Part shown: in pieces, positions 51,905 through 61,622 of the stretch
Position numbering within the stretch: position 1 is the stretch's first letter
Layout: each line of letters starts with the position of its first letter
NCBI GenBank assembly: GCA_018449595.1
Contig: JAAVUU010000001.1
Span: 1 to 64,000, forward strand
DNA: 64,000 nt
Direction of reading: 5' to 3'
Source: Rhizobiales bacterium dw_265
GTDB lineage: Bacteria > Pseudomonadota > Alphaproteobacteria > Micropepsales > Micropepsaceae
Translations under genes and position numbers: made by a program
The notes under the pieces: model-generated
The model's input: only the letters and a program-made list of their open reading frames with translations
Told to the model about the DNA's origin: nothing
Databases searched by the model: none

Positions 51905-52117
51905 TCAGCGGCTTTTCCGCTTGCTGTTGTCGTCGCCACCATCCCCATCCCGGCTATGGCCGGTCGTGAGATCGTTGTCCTGCGTTGCTTTCGCTGCACC
52001 TTCCTGGTTTTCCGGATGGTCATCAGCCGACCCTGTTTTCGCGGCATTTGAATCTTCAGGTTGCAGGGCATCGACTTTTGGAGAGGCTCCCGTGGAATTT
52101 GGCGTCGAGTTTATCAT
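51905..52117 (-). CDS. small hydrophilic low-complexity protein (70 aa)
   Basis: A reverse-strand frame from ATG 52117, with GAGGGG about 10 bases upstream, encodes a strongly hydrophilic product rich in Asp, Ser, Asn, Lys and Gly, ending in a basic tail. Such disordered small proteins are common next to stress genes in these genomes. It faces the decayed gene at 52226 across about 108 bases, which contain two or three GGAAC elements on its strand. Confidence 0.5.
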   Translation of the reverse strand: MINSTPNSTGASPKVDALQPEDSNAAKTGSADDHPENQEGAAKATQDNDLTTGHSRDGDGGDDNSKRKSR

Positions 52118-52225
52118 GGTCGTTGTTCCCCTCTTGGGTTTCGCTCCAGGCAATCAGTTCCCGGTCTGGATCGTTCCTATTGCAACCCGAGCCGTGGGTT
52201 CCCGTTCCCTAGAGCGGAGGTCAAA

Positions 52226-52930
52226 ATGCCGAGAACTGCAGAGGCAATTTCTACAAAGCGCCCGATGCTCGCGAACCTCGGTGGGATTTCCAAGCCGTTC
52301 GACCGTGCGCGGCGAAAGTTCCTCAAGCTTTTCCCGAGAGGGTTCCGCGACGAAATTATGTGGCCTGGGAGCGAGACTACAAATGGGAGGCCCACCGCGA
52401 ATGGGAACTCTTTCTCAATGCTGATGCCCTCGCATGCACATGGAACATTTTCAAGAGATTGCCATGCGCGCCGTTCGTATCGAATCGGGCCGTAGTTTCC
52501 TATTTTCCTTTGAGAATATGGCCTTGCGAGATGCGGTGCGCTCCAACGCGGGAGCCAAGATATTTGCCGAGGGCCTTTACCAATATCTGCACGGCAAAAA
52601 GCCACTTGAACAGCGATTTGTCGACTGGATATCCGCAATCGAATGCTTACCACGCAAACAGACCCTGTCCTAACCTGGCCTCTCGTCACGGTGTTCGGCT
52701 TCATCGCACAGCCAGAACAGCACATTTTTTTAAAGCCAAATACCACCAAAGAAGCCGCCCGCGTTTTATGGTTGCCTTTTGACTATGTCAGCCGACCAAA
52801 CTGGAACACTTACGAGAGCTATCTCGAACTCGCGTCTATCGCGCGCCGGAAAATCCGCGACCTGCGTCGGCGCGACATGATCGATATCCAGTCTTTTCTA
52901 TGGATCCAGGGCTCGGACGAGTATCGCTGA
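52226..52930 (+). pseudogene. conserved hypothetical protein broken by three frameshifts
   Basis: GGAGG and ATG 52226 begin a frame ending in FPRGFRDE, after which the next frame continues YVAWERDYKWEAHREWELFLNAD. A third frame follows from about 52434 (MRAVRIESGRSFLFSFENMALRDAV, LHGKKPLEQRFVDWI). The original frame resumes from about 52660 (LTWPLVTVFGFIAQPEQHIFLKP, RPNWNTYESYLELA, LRRRDMIDIQSFLWIQGSDEY). Joined, these give one roughly 230-residue conserved hypothetical protein that I recognise as a widespread alphaproteobacterial family of unknown function. Each shift is in the same direction (one base lost). Decay is likely; sequencing error should be excluded. Confidence 0.75.
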
Positions 52931-53132
52931 GCGTCGCATACGCGCAACACTCGAATTTCATTGATCAGCCGGGTCAACTGCAAATCCGACAAGGCCCCTC
53001 TCAACGGCAGTGCTGAGATCTTTCATGCGGTCCCTATCACGGCTCAACTACTGTCGAGCCTCAAAACAAGTCGTGCCATCCGCGAGCACCCAGGTTCGGA
53101 ATTGTGGTGCGGCTGGCGCAAGCGCCGCTCAG

Positions 53133-54005
53133 TCACACAATCCGGTCCTTCCGGATGAGCCGCGACAAAGCCATGGCGTCGAACGGCGCCCGCACCTTGG
53201 CGTCATTGTCGAAATAGACATAGACATCCCGGACCTGCTTCACGGCCGGGGGGCCGGCATGTTCACCATCCGCCTCGTTGCCGCGCGACCAAGCTTTTAT
53301 CCTGTCCGTCCAACGCGCCAGTGCCTTGGGACCATAGCCGCTGGTATAGAGCTGCTGCGAACCATGCAGCCGCACGTAGACGAAGTCGGCTGTGGCATCC
53401 ATCAGCAGGGGCCATTCCACCGTGTCGGCTACCACCAGGCCGATGCGGAACTTGCGCAACAGCCCGATGAAATCAGGAGCGAGAAAGGATTCATGTCGGA
53501 TTTCCAGTGCGTGACGGAGAGGCCGGTCGGCATCCGGTTTCAGCCAGGTACGGCCCTTCAGGCGCGCATCATGACCTTTCGCCAGCCGGGCCGCTTCGCT
53601 GGTGGAGCGCGGCAGAAGACGGAAAAATGCCTCCAGTCGTTCGGAATCGAAGACAAAGCTAGGTGGCAACTGCCATAGCACCGGTCCCAGCTTGTCCTTC
53701 AATGCCAGGAGGCCGGAAGCGAAGAAATTGGCCAGGGGTATTTCGATATTATTGAGCCTCTTCATATGGGTAATGAAGCGCGCGCCCTTGACGGCGAAGA
53801 CGAAGTCATCGGGCGTCGCGTCGCGCCAATTGGCAAAGAATTCCGGCCGTTGCAGCGAATAGAAAGTGCCGTTGACCTCGATGGATGAAAACCGGCCCGC
53901 GGCATAGGCCAGCTCATCGGCTTGGCGCAATCCCTTGGGATAGAATTTGCCGCGCCAAGGCGCATAGCGCCAACCGGAAATACCGATACGAATTTTTCCT
54001 GTCAT
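53133..54005 (-). CDS. DUF72 family protein (YecE-like)
   Basis: A 290-residue TIM-barrel-like DUF72 protein. Recognisable blocks are IRIGISGWRYAPWRGKFYPKGL at the N-terminus, FSSIEVNGTFYSLQRPEFFANW, FVFAVKGARFITHMKRL and FVYVRLHGS near the C-terminus. ATG 54005 begins a family-like sequence; the frame upstream is not. Function of the family is unknown. It is divergent from the ICL/PEP-mutase gene with 131 bases between starts. Confidence 0.9.
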   Translation of the reverse strand: MTGKIRIGISGWRYAPWRGKFYPKGLRQADELAYAAGRFSSIEVNGTFYSLQRPEFFANWRDATPDDFVFAVKGARFITHMKRLNNIEIPLANFFASGLLALKDKLGPVLWQLPPSFVFDSERLEAFFRLLPRSTSEAARLAKGHDARLKGRTWLKPDADRPLRHALEIRHESFLAPDFIGLLRKFRIGLVVADTVEWPLLMDATADFVYVRLHGSQQLYTSGYGPKALARWTDRIKAWSRGNEADGEHAGPPAVKQVRDVYVYFDNDAKVRAPFDAMALSRLIRKDRIV

Positions 54006-54136
54006 GCCGCAACAACGCACATTCAGGGCAAGACGGCGTCTCCCTACAGAACCCGATTCCGCCAAGAATAGTTTCATAGCGTCAATCCCGGAATTCCGGG
54101 AGCGATGGTCGTCCTCATGCGTTCCCGGAAGGAACG

Positions 54137-55066
54137 ATGAGAACTGGCATGATCGGCTATACCCAGCCACGTCAGCCGTGGAACGCTCTTCTGAGCCCGG
54201 AGACGCCGCTCCTGCTCCCAGCGGCGCACGATGCGCTCACCGCCCGCATTCTGGAACAAGCCGGGTTTAAGGCTTATCAGGTTGGCGGCTTTGCCCTGAC
54301 CGGTGCGCGGCACGGATTTCCCGACATCGATCTCACCCATTATGGCGAGCAGAGCGCCGCCATTCGTGACATCGTGACGAACTGCGCCCTGCCGGTATTG
54401 GTGGATGCCGATGATTGCTATGGCGATGTCAAGAACGTCACCCGTGTCATCCAGGGTTACGAGTTCCTCGGCGCATCCGCGATCTTCTTCGAAGATCAGA
54501 CGTCACCCAAGAAATGCGGCCATATGGCAGGAAAGCAGGTCATACCCGCGAAGGAGATGGCGCAGAAGGTCGAAGCCGCTGTCGCAGCGCGACGGGACCA
54601 AAACACTTTCATCATTGCGCGCACCGACGCCATCGCCGCACACGGCATGGCCGATGCCCTGCGGCGCGGCGAACTATACCTAAAAGCTGGGGCGGACGGT
54701 CTCTTCATCGAGGGGCCGACCAGCGTCGAGGAGCTTGAACTTATCGCCCGGACGTTCAAAGGCATCCCCAAGATCGCGAATATGTTCGAAGGGGGCGGTA
54801 AGACGCCGGTCCTCAAACCGTCCGAGCTGCATGAGATCGGATTCGAGATGATTGTCTATCCGACATCGATCCTCTTTCAGACCGCCAAAACCATCCAGCA
54901 AGCCGCCCAGGCGCTGCTAGCAGGCCGACCGATGACATCCGCGGAAGGCGTCGATATGGCGGAGTTTGAAAGAATCGTCGGCATCGAAGACTGGAAGGCC
55001 ATCGAGAACCGTTTCCAGCCAAAGGAAAACCCTGTCAGTCGCCTCGTTCACAAGGTGATAGGTTGA
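54137..55066 (+). CDS. isocitrate lyase/PEP mutase superfamily enzyme
   Basis: A 309-residue TIM-barrel enzyme of the PEP mutase/methylisocitrate lyase group. DADDCYGD holds metal-binding acids, and FFEDQTSPKKCGHMAGKQVIP contains the KKCGH loop with the catalytic Cys of lyases. C-C lyase activity on a 2-oxo/2-hydroxy acid (for example methylisocitrate or oxaloacetate) is likely, but the exact substrate is not fixed. AAGGAA precedes ATG 54137. No prp genes are adjacent, so a PrpB role is not supported by context. Confidence 0.87.
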   Translation: MRTGMIGYTQPRQPWNALLSPETPLLLPAAHDALTARILEQAGFKAYQVGGFALTGARHGFPDIDLTHYGEQSAAIRDIVTNCALPVLVDADDCYGDVKNVTRVIQGYEFLGASAIFFEDQTSPKKCGHMAGKQVIPAKEMAQKVEAAVAARRDQNTFIIARTDAIAAHGMADALRRGELYLKAGADGLFIEGPTSVEELELIARTFKGIPKIANMFEGGGKTPVLKPSELHEIGFEMIVYPTSILFQTAKTIQQAAQALLAGRPMTSAEGVDMAEFERIVGIEDWKAIENRFQPKENPVSRLVHKVIG

Positions 55067-55316
55067 TTTTGATCGCGGTCCATATGGAGAAAAAGGAATT
55101 TATGCCCGACACGAAAGAAGCCAAGTGCGTGTTCTCTACTGTATTCGCTGAATGCGCGAGATAAGGGGGTCTAGCAACGGGGGGGAATACATTGCAATTC
55201 GGCGCAAAGCGGATGGCTAGCCATCACTATCGTCCGTGGAGTGCCAATCGTGGCGGCTCGACTCGATAGTCAAGATATGTACTAAATAACCCTCGTCTCT
55301 GGCATTCGAGGTTTAC

Positions 55317-55601
55317 ATGGGTTCCAGAATTGGTGGTCCCTTCAACTATCGTTGCGACGAATTTCAATGTCCAAAGTGCGGCAAGCTAGGCGCTATTATC
55401 TGGGAGCCGGGACTGTCCACGAAGGGCCAGTGCCCCCAATTCATCAAAGTGACCGGAGACTTCTACGAGCGCATCGCCAACACACCACCCTATCCGATCG
55501 AGATGGTCTGTCGTAGTTGCGGTGGCATCCAGCAGGCAGTGAATATCTCAGGATTGGAGGTTCCAGATATTCCGCTCCTGTCCCAGGACGAAGCCCCCTG
55601 A
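55317..55601 (+). CDS. small zinc-ribbon-like protein (94 aa)
   Basis: The product has two CxxC pairs, CPKCGKLG near residue 18 and CRSCGG near residue 66, which together could bind one zinc. Between them lies a short mixed alpha/beta stretch with YERIANTPPYPIEMV. No signal peptide. The family is not recognised. The ATG at 55317 has only a weak ribosome site. The 250 bases before it hold no other gene. Confidence 0.6.
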   Translation: MGSRIGGPFNYRCDEFQCPKCGKLGAIIWEPGLSTKGQCPQFIKVTGDFYERIANTPPYPIEMVCRSCGGIQQAVNISGLEVPDIPLLSQDEAP

Positions 55602-56095
55602 CCCAGAGACCCGGTGATTAGCTTTCTGGCCGGCTACAGCGTCCTGCAGTTATCGCAAATAATGATAGGATCGCCGGAGTCAGTCGCTCCATCTTCCGCA
55701 TGAAAGCTACTCGCTACCGGATCAGCCTTCGCGGCCCAACTGTCAGCAGTTCCGCCCTCTAGCCGCGGTGCTAAAGGACAATGGCGGTGGGAGCATAATC
55801 ACCAGAAAGTTTGAACCGTCCAAGATCAATCGGGCCGGTCGTCGTGCATGCCAACCTATGGGGCAGGGTCGTGCATGATCGAGAAGCTCTCTTGATCGGG
55901 ATGCAGCGCTAGGGTTTTTCTAGCGTTAGCACAATTCCTTGCTTACCCTGCATCAAGAAAGCCTTCTCCGAGGTGCGGAGAGCTTTGCTGACCGCAGGCC
56001 AGTGGACGAGCGGGGCAGAATTCTGAAAGGGCATCAGATGTGGTCTTGTAATCGCGAGTGCCGTCCGAGCGTCAAGACATCGAGAAGTCGTCCCC
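55602..56095. other. intergenic region, no supported gene
   Basis: About 490 bases with no supported gene. A reverse-strand frame near 55909-56034 could encode about 41 residues, but it has no ribosome site. A short CTAG-loop-CTAG hairpin occurs at about 55907-55922. The D-lactate dehydrogenase promoter must be at the 3' side. Confidence 0.4.
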
Positions 56096-57820
56096 ATGCG
56101 TGCTGATCGGGCTTCGGCGGTATCGCCATCATCCAGCGGTTCCCTGCTCGAGGCCCTCGGCACAATCGTCGGACGGCGGAACGTCCTCACCAATCCCCGC
56201 GCCACAAGCCGCTTTCGGAAGGGGTTCCGCTTTGGCGACGGGCCGGCTCTGGCGGTGGTGCGACCCGGCTCGCTCGTCGAGATGTGGCGGGTGCTAAACG
56301 CCTGCGCGCAAGCGGGCAAGATCGTGCTGATGCAGGCCGCCAACACCGGCCTTACTGGCGGGTCAACACCGGACGGCGATACCTATGACCGTGAGATCGT
56401 AATCATCAGTACGATGCGGATCGCGAAAATCCACCTCATTAAGAATGGCGAGCAGGTCGTGTGTCTGCCCGGCGCCACCCTCTACCAGCTTGAGGACATG
56501 CTGAACCCAATCGGCCGCAATCCCCATTCGGTGATCGGCTCCTCCTGCATCGGCGCCTCGGTTTTCGGCGGCGTCTGCAACAATTCGGGCGGCGCGCTGA
56601 TCCATCGTGGGCCAGCTTTCACACAGATGACCCTCTACGCGCGGATCGACGAGGACCGAAGCGTCCACCTTGTCAACCATCTGGGCATCCGGCTCGGCAG
56701 CGACCCCGAGGCAATCCTCCGCAAGGTCGAGGCCGGTGACTTTCAGCCCGCCGACGTCGAGGACGATCCCTCGCGCCATTGCTCCGACCACGACTATCGC
56801 GAGCATGTCCGCAAGATCGACGAGAGCACGCCGGCCCGCTTCAACGCCGATCCCCGCCGCCTTTTCGAATCCGCCGGCAGCGCGGGCAAGATAATGATCC
56901 TCGCGGTCCGGTTGGATACCTTTCCGAAGGAGAAGCGCGAAGCCGTCTTCTACATCGGCACCAACGATGCCGACGAACTCGCAGAAATCCGTCGCCATAT
57001 CCTTGGTGAGTTCCGCAACTTGCCCATAGAGGGCGAATATCTCCATCGCGAGGCGTTCGATATCGCCGAGCAATATGGCAAGGATACGGTCCTCTCGATC
57101 CTCTATCTGGGCACCAAGCGGCTTCCGACGTTGTTCGCGCTAAGGGGGTGGTTCGATGCCTTCTGCAGCCGATTTAGCTTCCTGCCGAAGAATCCGTCAG
57201 ACTGGATCATGCACCTTTCGGCGAGGCTGGTCCCGCGCTATCTGCCCAAGCGACTCTACGAATATCGTGACCGTTTCGAGCATCACCTGATGCTCAAAAT
57301 GGCCGAGGACGGCATCGAGGAGGCGCGGACCTATCTGGCGAATATATTCCCTTCCGCTCAAGGAGCCTGCTTCGAATGCACGCCAAAAGAGGGCGAGAAA
57401 GCCTTCCTGCTACGCTTCGCAGCCGCCGGCGCAGCGATCCGGTATCGTGCTGTTCATCCCCGCACGGTGTCGGACATCGTCGCGCTCGATGTGGCGCTGC
57501 CGCGTAACGAGACAAAATGGCGTGAACATCTTCCATCCGAGGTCGAGTCAAAGCTGCTACACAAGCTCTACTACGGTCACTTTTTCTGCCAAGTCTTTCA
57601 CCAGGACTACATCGTCAAGAAGGGATTCGACACAATGGAGGTCGAGCATGCGATGTGGAAGATATTGGATACACGGGGCGCCGAATATCCCGCCGAACAC
57701 AATGTTGGTCATCTTTATCATGCGAAAGACCCGTTGGTTGATCACTATCACTCCCTCGATCCCAGCAATTCCTTCAATCCAGGAATCGGCCATACCTCCA
57801 AGAAGGCCAATTGGAAGTAA
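56096..57820 (+). CDS. dld: quinone-dependent D-lactate dehydrogenase
   Basis: A 574-residue FAD flavoenzyme, close in length to E. coli Dld (571). FAD-binding blocks are NTGLTGGSTPDGD, LPGATLYQLEDMLNPIGRNPHSVIGSSC, GVCNNSGGALIHRGPAFTQ, and the membrane-binding/C-terminal domain includes HFFCQVFHQDYIVKKG and the C-terminal DPSNSFNPGIGHTS. It oxidises D-lactate to pyruvate at the inner face of the membrane and reduces quinone. No lactate permease or regulator is adjacent. Confidence 0.93.
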   Translation: MRADRASAVSPSSSGSLLEALGTIVGRRNVLTNPRATSRFRKGFRFGDGPALAVVRPGSLVEMWRVLNACAQAGKIVLMQAANTGLTGGSTPDGDTYDREIVIISTMRIAKIHLIKNGEQVVCLPGATLYQLEDMLNPIGRNPHSVIGSSCIGASVFGGVCNNSGGALIHRGPAFTQMTLYARIDEDRSVHLVNHLGIRLGSDPEAILRKVEAGDFQPADVEDDPSRHCSDHDYREHVRKIDESTPARFNADPRRLFESAGSAGKIMILAVRLDTFPKEKREAVFYIGTNDADELAEIRRHILGEFRNLPIEGEYLHREAFDIAEQYGKDTVLSILYLGTKRLPTLFALRGWFDAFCSRFSFLPKNPSDWIMHLSARLVPRYLPKRLYEYRDRFEHHLMLKMAEDGIEEARTYLANIFPSAQGACFECTPKEGEKAFLLRFAAAGAAIRYRAVHPRTVSDIVALDVALPRNETKWREHLPSEVESKLLHKLYYGHFFCQVFHQDYIVKKGFDTMEVEHAMWKILDTRGAEYPAEHNVGHLYHAKDPLVDHYHSLDPSNSFNPGIGHTSKKANWK

Positions 57821-58144
57821 GCCGGCCCGCTGACTGCAACCCCACATTTGCTCGTAAGCTTTCGAGATATTAAATATCTGGAAAATTTGTTGGAGCGCCA
57901 CTGGCCAAAGTACCAGCGACACAGGCCGAAGCGCTATTGCAGGATGAGCCCGTCCTTGCGCAGCATATGGTGCTTGAGACTTCCGCTTGGCAACGGTTGA
58001 GGATATCGCGCTCGGGCTTGGATAGGCCAAACCAGTCCATATCGGCATAGACGGCAAGCCATGTGCACGACCGGGGTAGTCACATCGGTATCGAGGTTAG
58101 AACGAACCGCATCCGTCAATATTTGGTGGACCAAGCTGGCATGG
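57821..58144. other. intergenic region, possible remnant
   Basis: About 320 bases between dld and the TetR gene. A reverse-strand frame reads a protein-like stretch (TDAVRSNLDTDVTTPVVHMACRL) that I cannot assign, so it may be a relic. No tRNA or clear terminator is seen. Confidence 0.35.
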
Positions 58145-58765
58145 TTATGTCGCGGGCGCCGACACGCCGCGAACAAGATTCAGCACATGCTCCAGGAACG
58201 CTTCATCTGAAAGACCGTCGTCACCCGTCGTGGCTAAGGCGTCGCGGACCTCGACTTGGCTGTGCAGCCAGAATTGAATGACACTGCCGCTGAAGATGAG
58301 CGCCAAGCCTGGCGGCATGTCCTGTCGGATAAAGCCCACGTCCTGCGCCTTTTGAAAAAGAGCTACGCCGTGCCGAGCGATGTGTTCGGAGCGCGCCACA
58401 CGCTCGCTCCGAGGGCCATCGAGCAGACGCCAGAGATTGAAGCGAAACGCCGTCGGATGCTCTTTCCAGTAGTTCAAATAGGAGCGGAGCATGGCTCTAA
58501 TACCCTCATCCGCCGGCAAATCCGCGTCCACGGCATCGGCCATGTACGTCATAAAGTCAGCGGTGATCCTTTCCCCGACGATCCGCCACAAGCCGTCTTT
58601 CCCACCGAAGTGGTGATGCAAAAGGCCCTGCGAGACGCCCGCCTTTTGCGCGATCTCCCGCATCGTCGCGCCATGAAATCCATCCGCGGCAAAAACGGTC
58701 AGCCCGGCTTCAAGGATGGCGTTCCGGGCATCCACGAGGGGATAGACGGGGCATAGCTCGGACAT
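58145..58765 (-). CDS. TetR-family transcriptional regulator
   Basis: A 206-residue regulator. The N-terminal helix-turn-helix spans about residues 14-60 (ILEAGLTVFAADGFHGATMREIAQKAGVSQGLLHHHFGGKDGLW). The C-terminal helical ligand domain is not assignable. It is divergent from the alpha/beta hydrolase gene with 147 bases between starts; two direct operator-like repeats lie in that gap (58804-58844). It most likely represses itself and the hydrolase in the absence of a ligand. Confidence 0.92.
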   Translation of the reverse strand: MSELCPVYPLVDARNAILEAGLTVFAADGFHGATMREIAQKAGVSQGLLHHHFGGKDGLWRIVGERITADFMTYMADAVDADLPADEGIRAMLRSYLNYWKEHPTAFRFNLWRLLDGPRSERVARSEHIARHGVALFQKAQDVGFIRQDMPPGLALIFSGSVIQFWLHSQVEVRDALATTGDDGLSDEAFLEHVLNLVRGVSAPAT

Positions 58766-58803
58766 CGGTCATATTTCCAGCAGAAGCCCCTTTCCACTAC
58801 CAC

Positions 58804-58844
58804 TGACTGGTCGATCGATCAATATTGACTGGTCAACCGATCAA
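58804..58844. promoter_or_regulatory. two tandem TetR-type operator repeats, 22-bp period
   Basis: TGACTGGTCGATCGATCAA (58804-58822) and TGACTGGTCAACCGATCAA (58826-58844) match at 16 of 19 bases and are each imperfect palindromes (TGA...TCA). A 22-base period places both on the same DNA face. They lie between the TetR gene and the hydrolase it probably controls. Confidence 0.7.
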
Positions 58845-58912
58845 CGGTATGCAGCCGCCTGTTTGCGTCTGGGGGCCAGCAAAACTGGCCTCGTCCACGG
58901 AGGCTTCCGGTC

Positions 58913-59650
58913 ATGAATTCGTCGAGTAGCGGACCCACGCGCACCTTCGTACTCGTTCATGGCGCAAGCCATGGCGGCTGGTGCTACGACCGCGTTGCCA
59001 AACTCCTGCGTGCGCAGGGGCATCAGGTGTTCACACCGACGCTTGCCGGGTTGGCGGAGCGATCCGAGGAGATTTCCCCCCGAATCAACTTGACGACCCA
59101 CGTCAATGACATCTTGAGCCTATTTGAACGAGAGCATCTGGAGAACGTCTTCCTTTGCGGCCACTCCTACGGCGGCATGGTCATCAGTGGCGTTGCAGAC
59201 AAGATTCCGGATCGCATCAGGAACCTAGTCTTTATTGATGCTGTAGTGCCCGAAAGCGGGAAATGCATGAACGATTATGTGTTTCCTGGCTGGAAGTTGA
59301 TCCCGGTCCTGCTGGCAGTCTGGCTGTTGGGGCGCGGCTACAAACTGACGCCGCCGCCGCCGGCCTGGTATTTCAGGGTGAACAAGGCGGATCGAAAAAT
59401 GGTGGACCAACATCTCACGCCACATCCGTTCGCTTCGCTCCGCCAGAAGATCAGCATAGGAAACAATGCCGACCGCATAGCGAGCCACACCTACATCTAC
59501 GCCACAAACTGGGGATTTCCTCCGATCGTGGAACAATTCGAGCGCGCGAAGGCGCGTCCGGGTTGGAAGGTCTTTGAGGTCGAATCCGGCCATGACATCA
59601 TGATCGACGCACCGGTTCGTCTGGCTGAGATCCTGAGTGGGCAAGACTAG
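58913..59650 (+). CDS. alpha/beta hydrolase (esterase / hydroxynitrile lyase-like)
   Basis: A 245-residue alpha/beta hydrolase with the oxyanion motif LVHGASHGGWCYDRV at the N-terminus, the nucleophile elbow GHSYGG (Ser at about residue 83) and the catalytic His in ESGHDIMIDAPVRLAEIL near the C-terminus. The HGASHGGW start is shared with plant-type salicylate esterases and hydroxynitrile lyases and their bacterial relatives. No signal peptide. It is divergent from a TetR gene and probably induced by a small ester or aromatic ligand. Substrate unknown. Confidence 0.9.
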   Translation: MNSSSSGPTRTFVLVHGASHGGWCYDRVAKLLRAQGHQVFTPTLAGLAERSEEISPRINLTTHVNDILSLFEREHLENVFLCGHSYGGMVISGVADKIPDRIRNLVFIDAVVPESGKCMNDYVFPGWKLIPVLLAVWLLGRGYKLTPPPPAWYFRVNKADRKMVDQHLTPHPFASLRQKISIGNNADRIASHTYIYATNWGFPPIVEQFERAKARPGWKVFEVESGHDIMIDAPVRLAEILSGQD

Positions 59651-59812
59651 AATCGTCCGCCGCACAGTGAGCGCGCTTATTCGACACCTCAAGACCAATG
59701 CCGGCGCTGTAAGATCACCAGGACTGCGATCACGGCGCGAAATATCTCGAGAGGGTGCTAAATAGCCCGTTTACGCGAGATCATCGCGGTGCGAAACGGA
59801 TACGATGACCGC

Positions 59813-61504
59813 TCAGTGGCAGGTGTCGTCGAATGTCATGCCGTGACGCTTCAGATCTTCCAACACGGCCAAAGAAACGCCGTTGGTCCAGCCAAACCCG
59901 TCTTGAAGAGGATATTCCCCACCCCCGCCGGGGCTGTGTCCTTTGACGTCATATTTTTCCAGCATCCTTCCGCTGATGCAGTACTCGTGCATGACCGTCA
60001 TCAGCCAGGCCGTTTCGATCCGCTGCGCCTCAGCCGGACGCTGATAGGCTCGCAAGCCGACAACCGCCACCCATTGCAACGGCGCCCAGCCGTTGGGCGC
60101 ATCCCACTGTTGCCCGGTGACCTGCTCTGTCGACAGCAACCTACCGTCTGCGATGAGTGAAACCAAGGCGGACGCTGTCGTTTGGGCGCGGTTCTCGCTC
60201 GCCAGACCCGCAAATATTGGAAAGGCCATCGCCGCAGTCTTCCGCGCCGATGGGGCATGGCGGTCCAGGTCATAGTCAGCGTAGAAGGCCCCTTGGTTAT
60301 TCCAAAGGTAGCGCTCGATGGCGATTCGGCGCTTTTCTGCCCGAACCTGGTATTCCAAAGCACACGCCCCTACTCCGAGAGAGCGACACGTCTGCTCGAT
60401 CGCGCGTTCCATGCCATACAAGAGACTGTTGAGGTCAACCGGAACGACATGCGTAGTGCGAATGGTCGCAAGGCTGCCACCGTCGGAGAGCCAACGCGAG
60501 CTGAAATCCCAACCGCTCTCCGCCGCAGCGCGTATATCCCGGTAAACCGCATTTGGCGCGCGGTGGGTACCCTTCGCCAATGCCGTATCTTCCCGCCAGG
60601 ATTCATCGCGGGGTTCAGCGCGATCGTCCCAATACCGATTCAGCAATTCACCGCCGGGAAGCCGGACCAATCGGCGGGCGGAATGACCTGGCCCTAAAGC
60701 AGCTTCGCCTTGCATCCAGAAAGCGTGCTCCGCTCGCATTTCACGTAAGCGCCTCCGGCGACCAGCGTCGCTTTGGTCGTCGGAAAGCGCCGTCATGAGA
60801 TAGAAGACCGGCGGCTGGAACCGGCTCAAATAATAGGTCCGGGTCCCGTTTGGGACATGACCATATCGGTCGATCAGTTCACCAAAATCCGCGATCATGG
60901 CATCGACGAGATCTTGGCGATGAGACAGCTGTAGCCCCAGCATCGTGAAATAGCTGTCCCAATAGTACATCTCCCGAAAGCGGCCACCTGGCACGACAAA
61001 CGACTTTGAAAGCGGTAGGGCGGAGCCTTGGTTCTTGCCCGTGGTACTTTCGCGTGTGAGGAGAGGCCATAGCTTACTGATATGTTCCGTTAGAGGCGGT
61101 CTACTAGATGAAACTGCGGGTGGCGTTTGATTTTCCGGCACATCGAACCAGCGGTCCACGAAATTTCGCAAGTCATCATCAGTCGCGAGGTGGGCGTGCT
61201 TCCAAGCCCTCAGGATTGTTTCTGCTGAAGCGCGGGGCGTTGCGTCAGCGAATGTCTTGGAGTCAGAGAAGATGTGGCGTTCCTGCACATCCGCATAGAG
61301 CGGGCCAAATATTTCCGCGGGCGGCCTGAGAGCCCATCCCGCAGCGTTGGCGTGTGCGAGCGTCGGTAGAGCGACAGCTATCACGAGCACAAAGATCGCC
61401 GCAACCTTGGACCGCCGACCATCACAGGAAAGCGTCTTCGCCGCACCTCGCGCCTGTCTTGCAAATCGCGTTGAGATGCCTGATGACTCCCTGGAATTTA
61501 CCAC
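59813..61504 (-). CDS. treA: periplasmic trehalase (GH37)
   Basis: A 563-residue trehalase with both family signatures, PGGRFREMYYWDSY and QWDAPNGWAPLQW, and a C-terminal glycine-rich GHSPGGGGEYPLQDGFGWTNGV. A hydrophobic segment around residues 36-52 ending ALPTLAHA is a signal peptide after a long basic N-terminus; the start used is GTG 61504, and a shorter start is possible. It cleaves trehalose to two glucose units in the periplasm. It is remote from the treZ-treY operon and has no regulator adjacent, so uptake of environmental or leaked trehalose is the likely role. Confidence 0.93.
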   Translation of the reverse strand: MVNSRESSGISTRFARQARGAAKTLSCDGRRSKVAAIFVLVIAVALPTLAHANAAGWALRPPAEIFGPLYADVQERHIFSDSKTFADATPRASAETILRAWKHAHLATDDDLRNFVDRWFDVPENQTPPAVSSSRPPLTEHISKLWPLLTRESTTGKNQGSALPLSKSFVVPGGRFREMYYWDSYFTMLGLQLSHRQDLVDAMIADFGELIDRYGHVPNGTRTYYLSRFQPPVFYLMTALSDDQSDAGRRRRLREMRAEHAFWMQGEAALGPGHSARRLVRLPGGELLNRYWDDRAEPRDESWREDTALAKGTHRAPNAVYRDIRAAAESGWDFSSRWLSDGGSLATIRTTHVVPVDLNSLLYGMERAIEQTCRSLGVGACALEYQVRAEKRRIAIERYLWNNQGAFYADYDLDRHAPSARKTAAMAFPIFAGLASENRAQTTASALVSLIADGRLLSTEQVTGQQWDAPNGWAPLQWVAVVGLRAYQRPAEAQRIETAWLMTVMHEYCISGRMLEKYDVKGHSPGGGGEYPLQDGFGWTNGVSLAVLEDLKRHGMTFDDTCH

Positions 61505-61622
61505 CTGATCAAACAGAAGCCCGCCTTCTAAGGCCGCCTGGGAACGGCATTGTGCCTCCCGGGCGCTTATAAAGAGCGCTCAGCCATCGCTTTGACGGAT
61601 CACCTCTCATAACGTCCGGTGA

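Noticed and set aside
54137..55066. Naming the ICL/PEP-mutase family gene as prpB
   Set aside because: The fold and KKCGH loop fit, but there are no propionate genes nearby and the subgroup cannot be told by eye.
55102..55164. Twenty-codon frame with AAAGGA before its ATG
   Set aside because: Too short and without conserved features visible here to call; could be a leader peptide but nothing follows that it would control.
55909..56346. Reverse frame before dld
   Set aside because: Most of it is antisense to dld; only about 41 codons at its end are free and lack a ribosome site.
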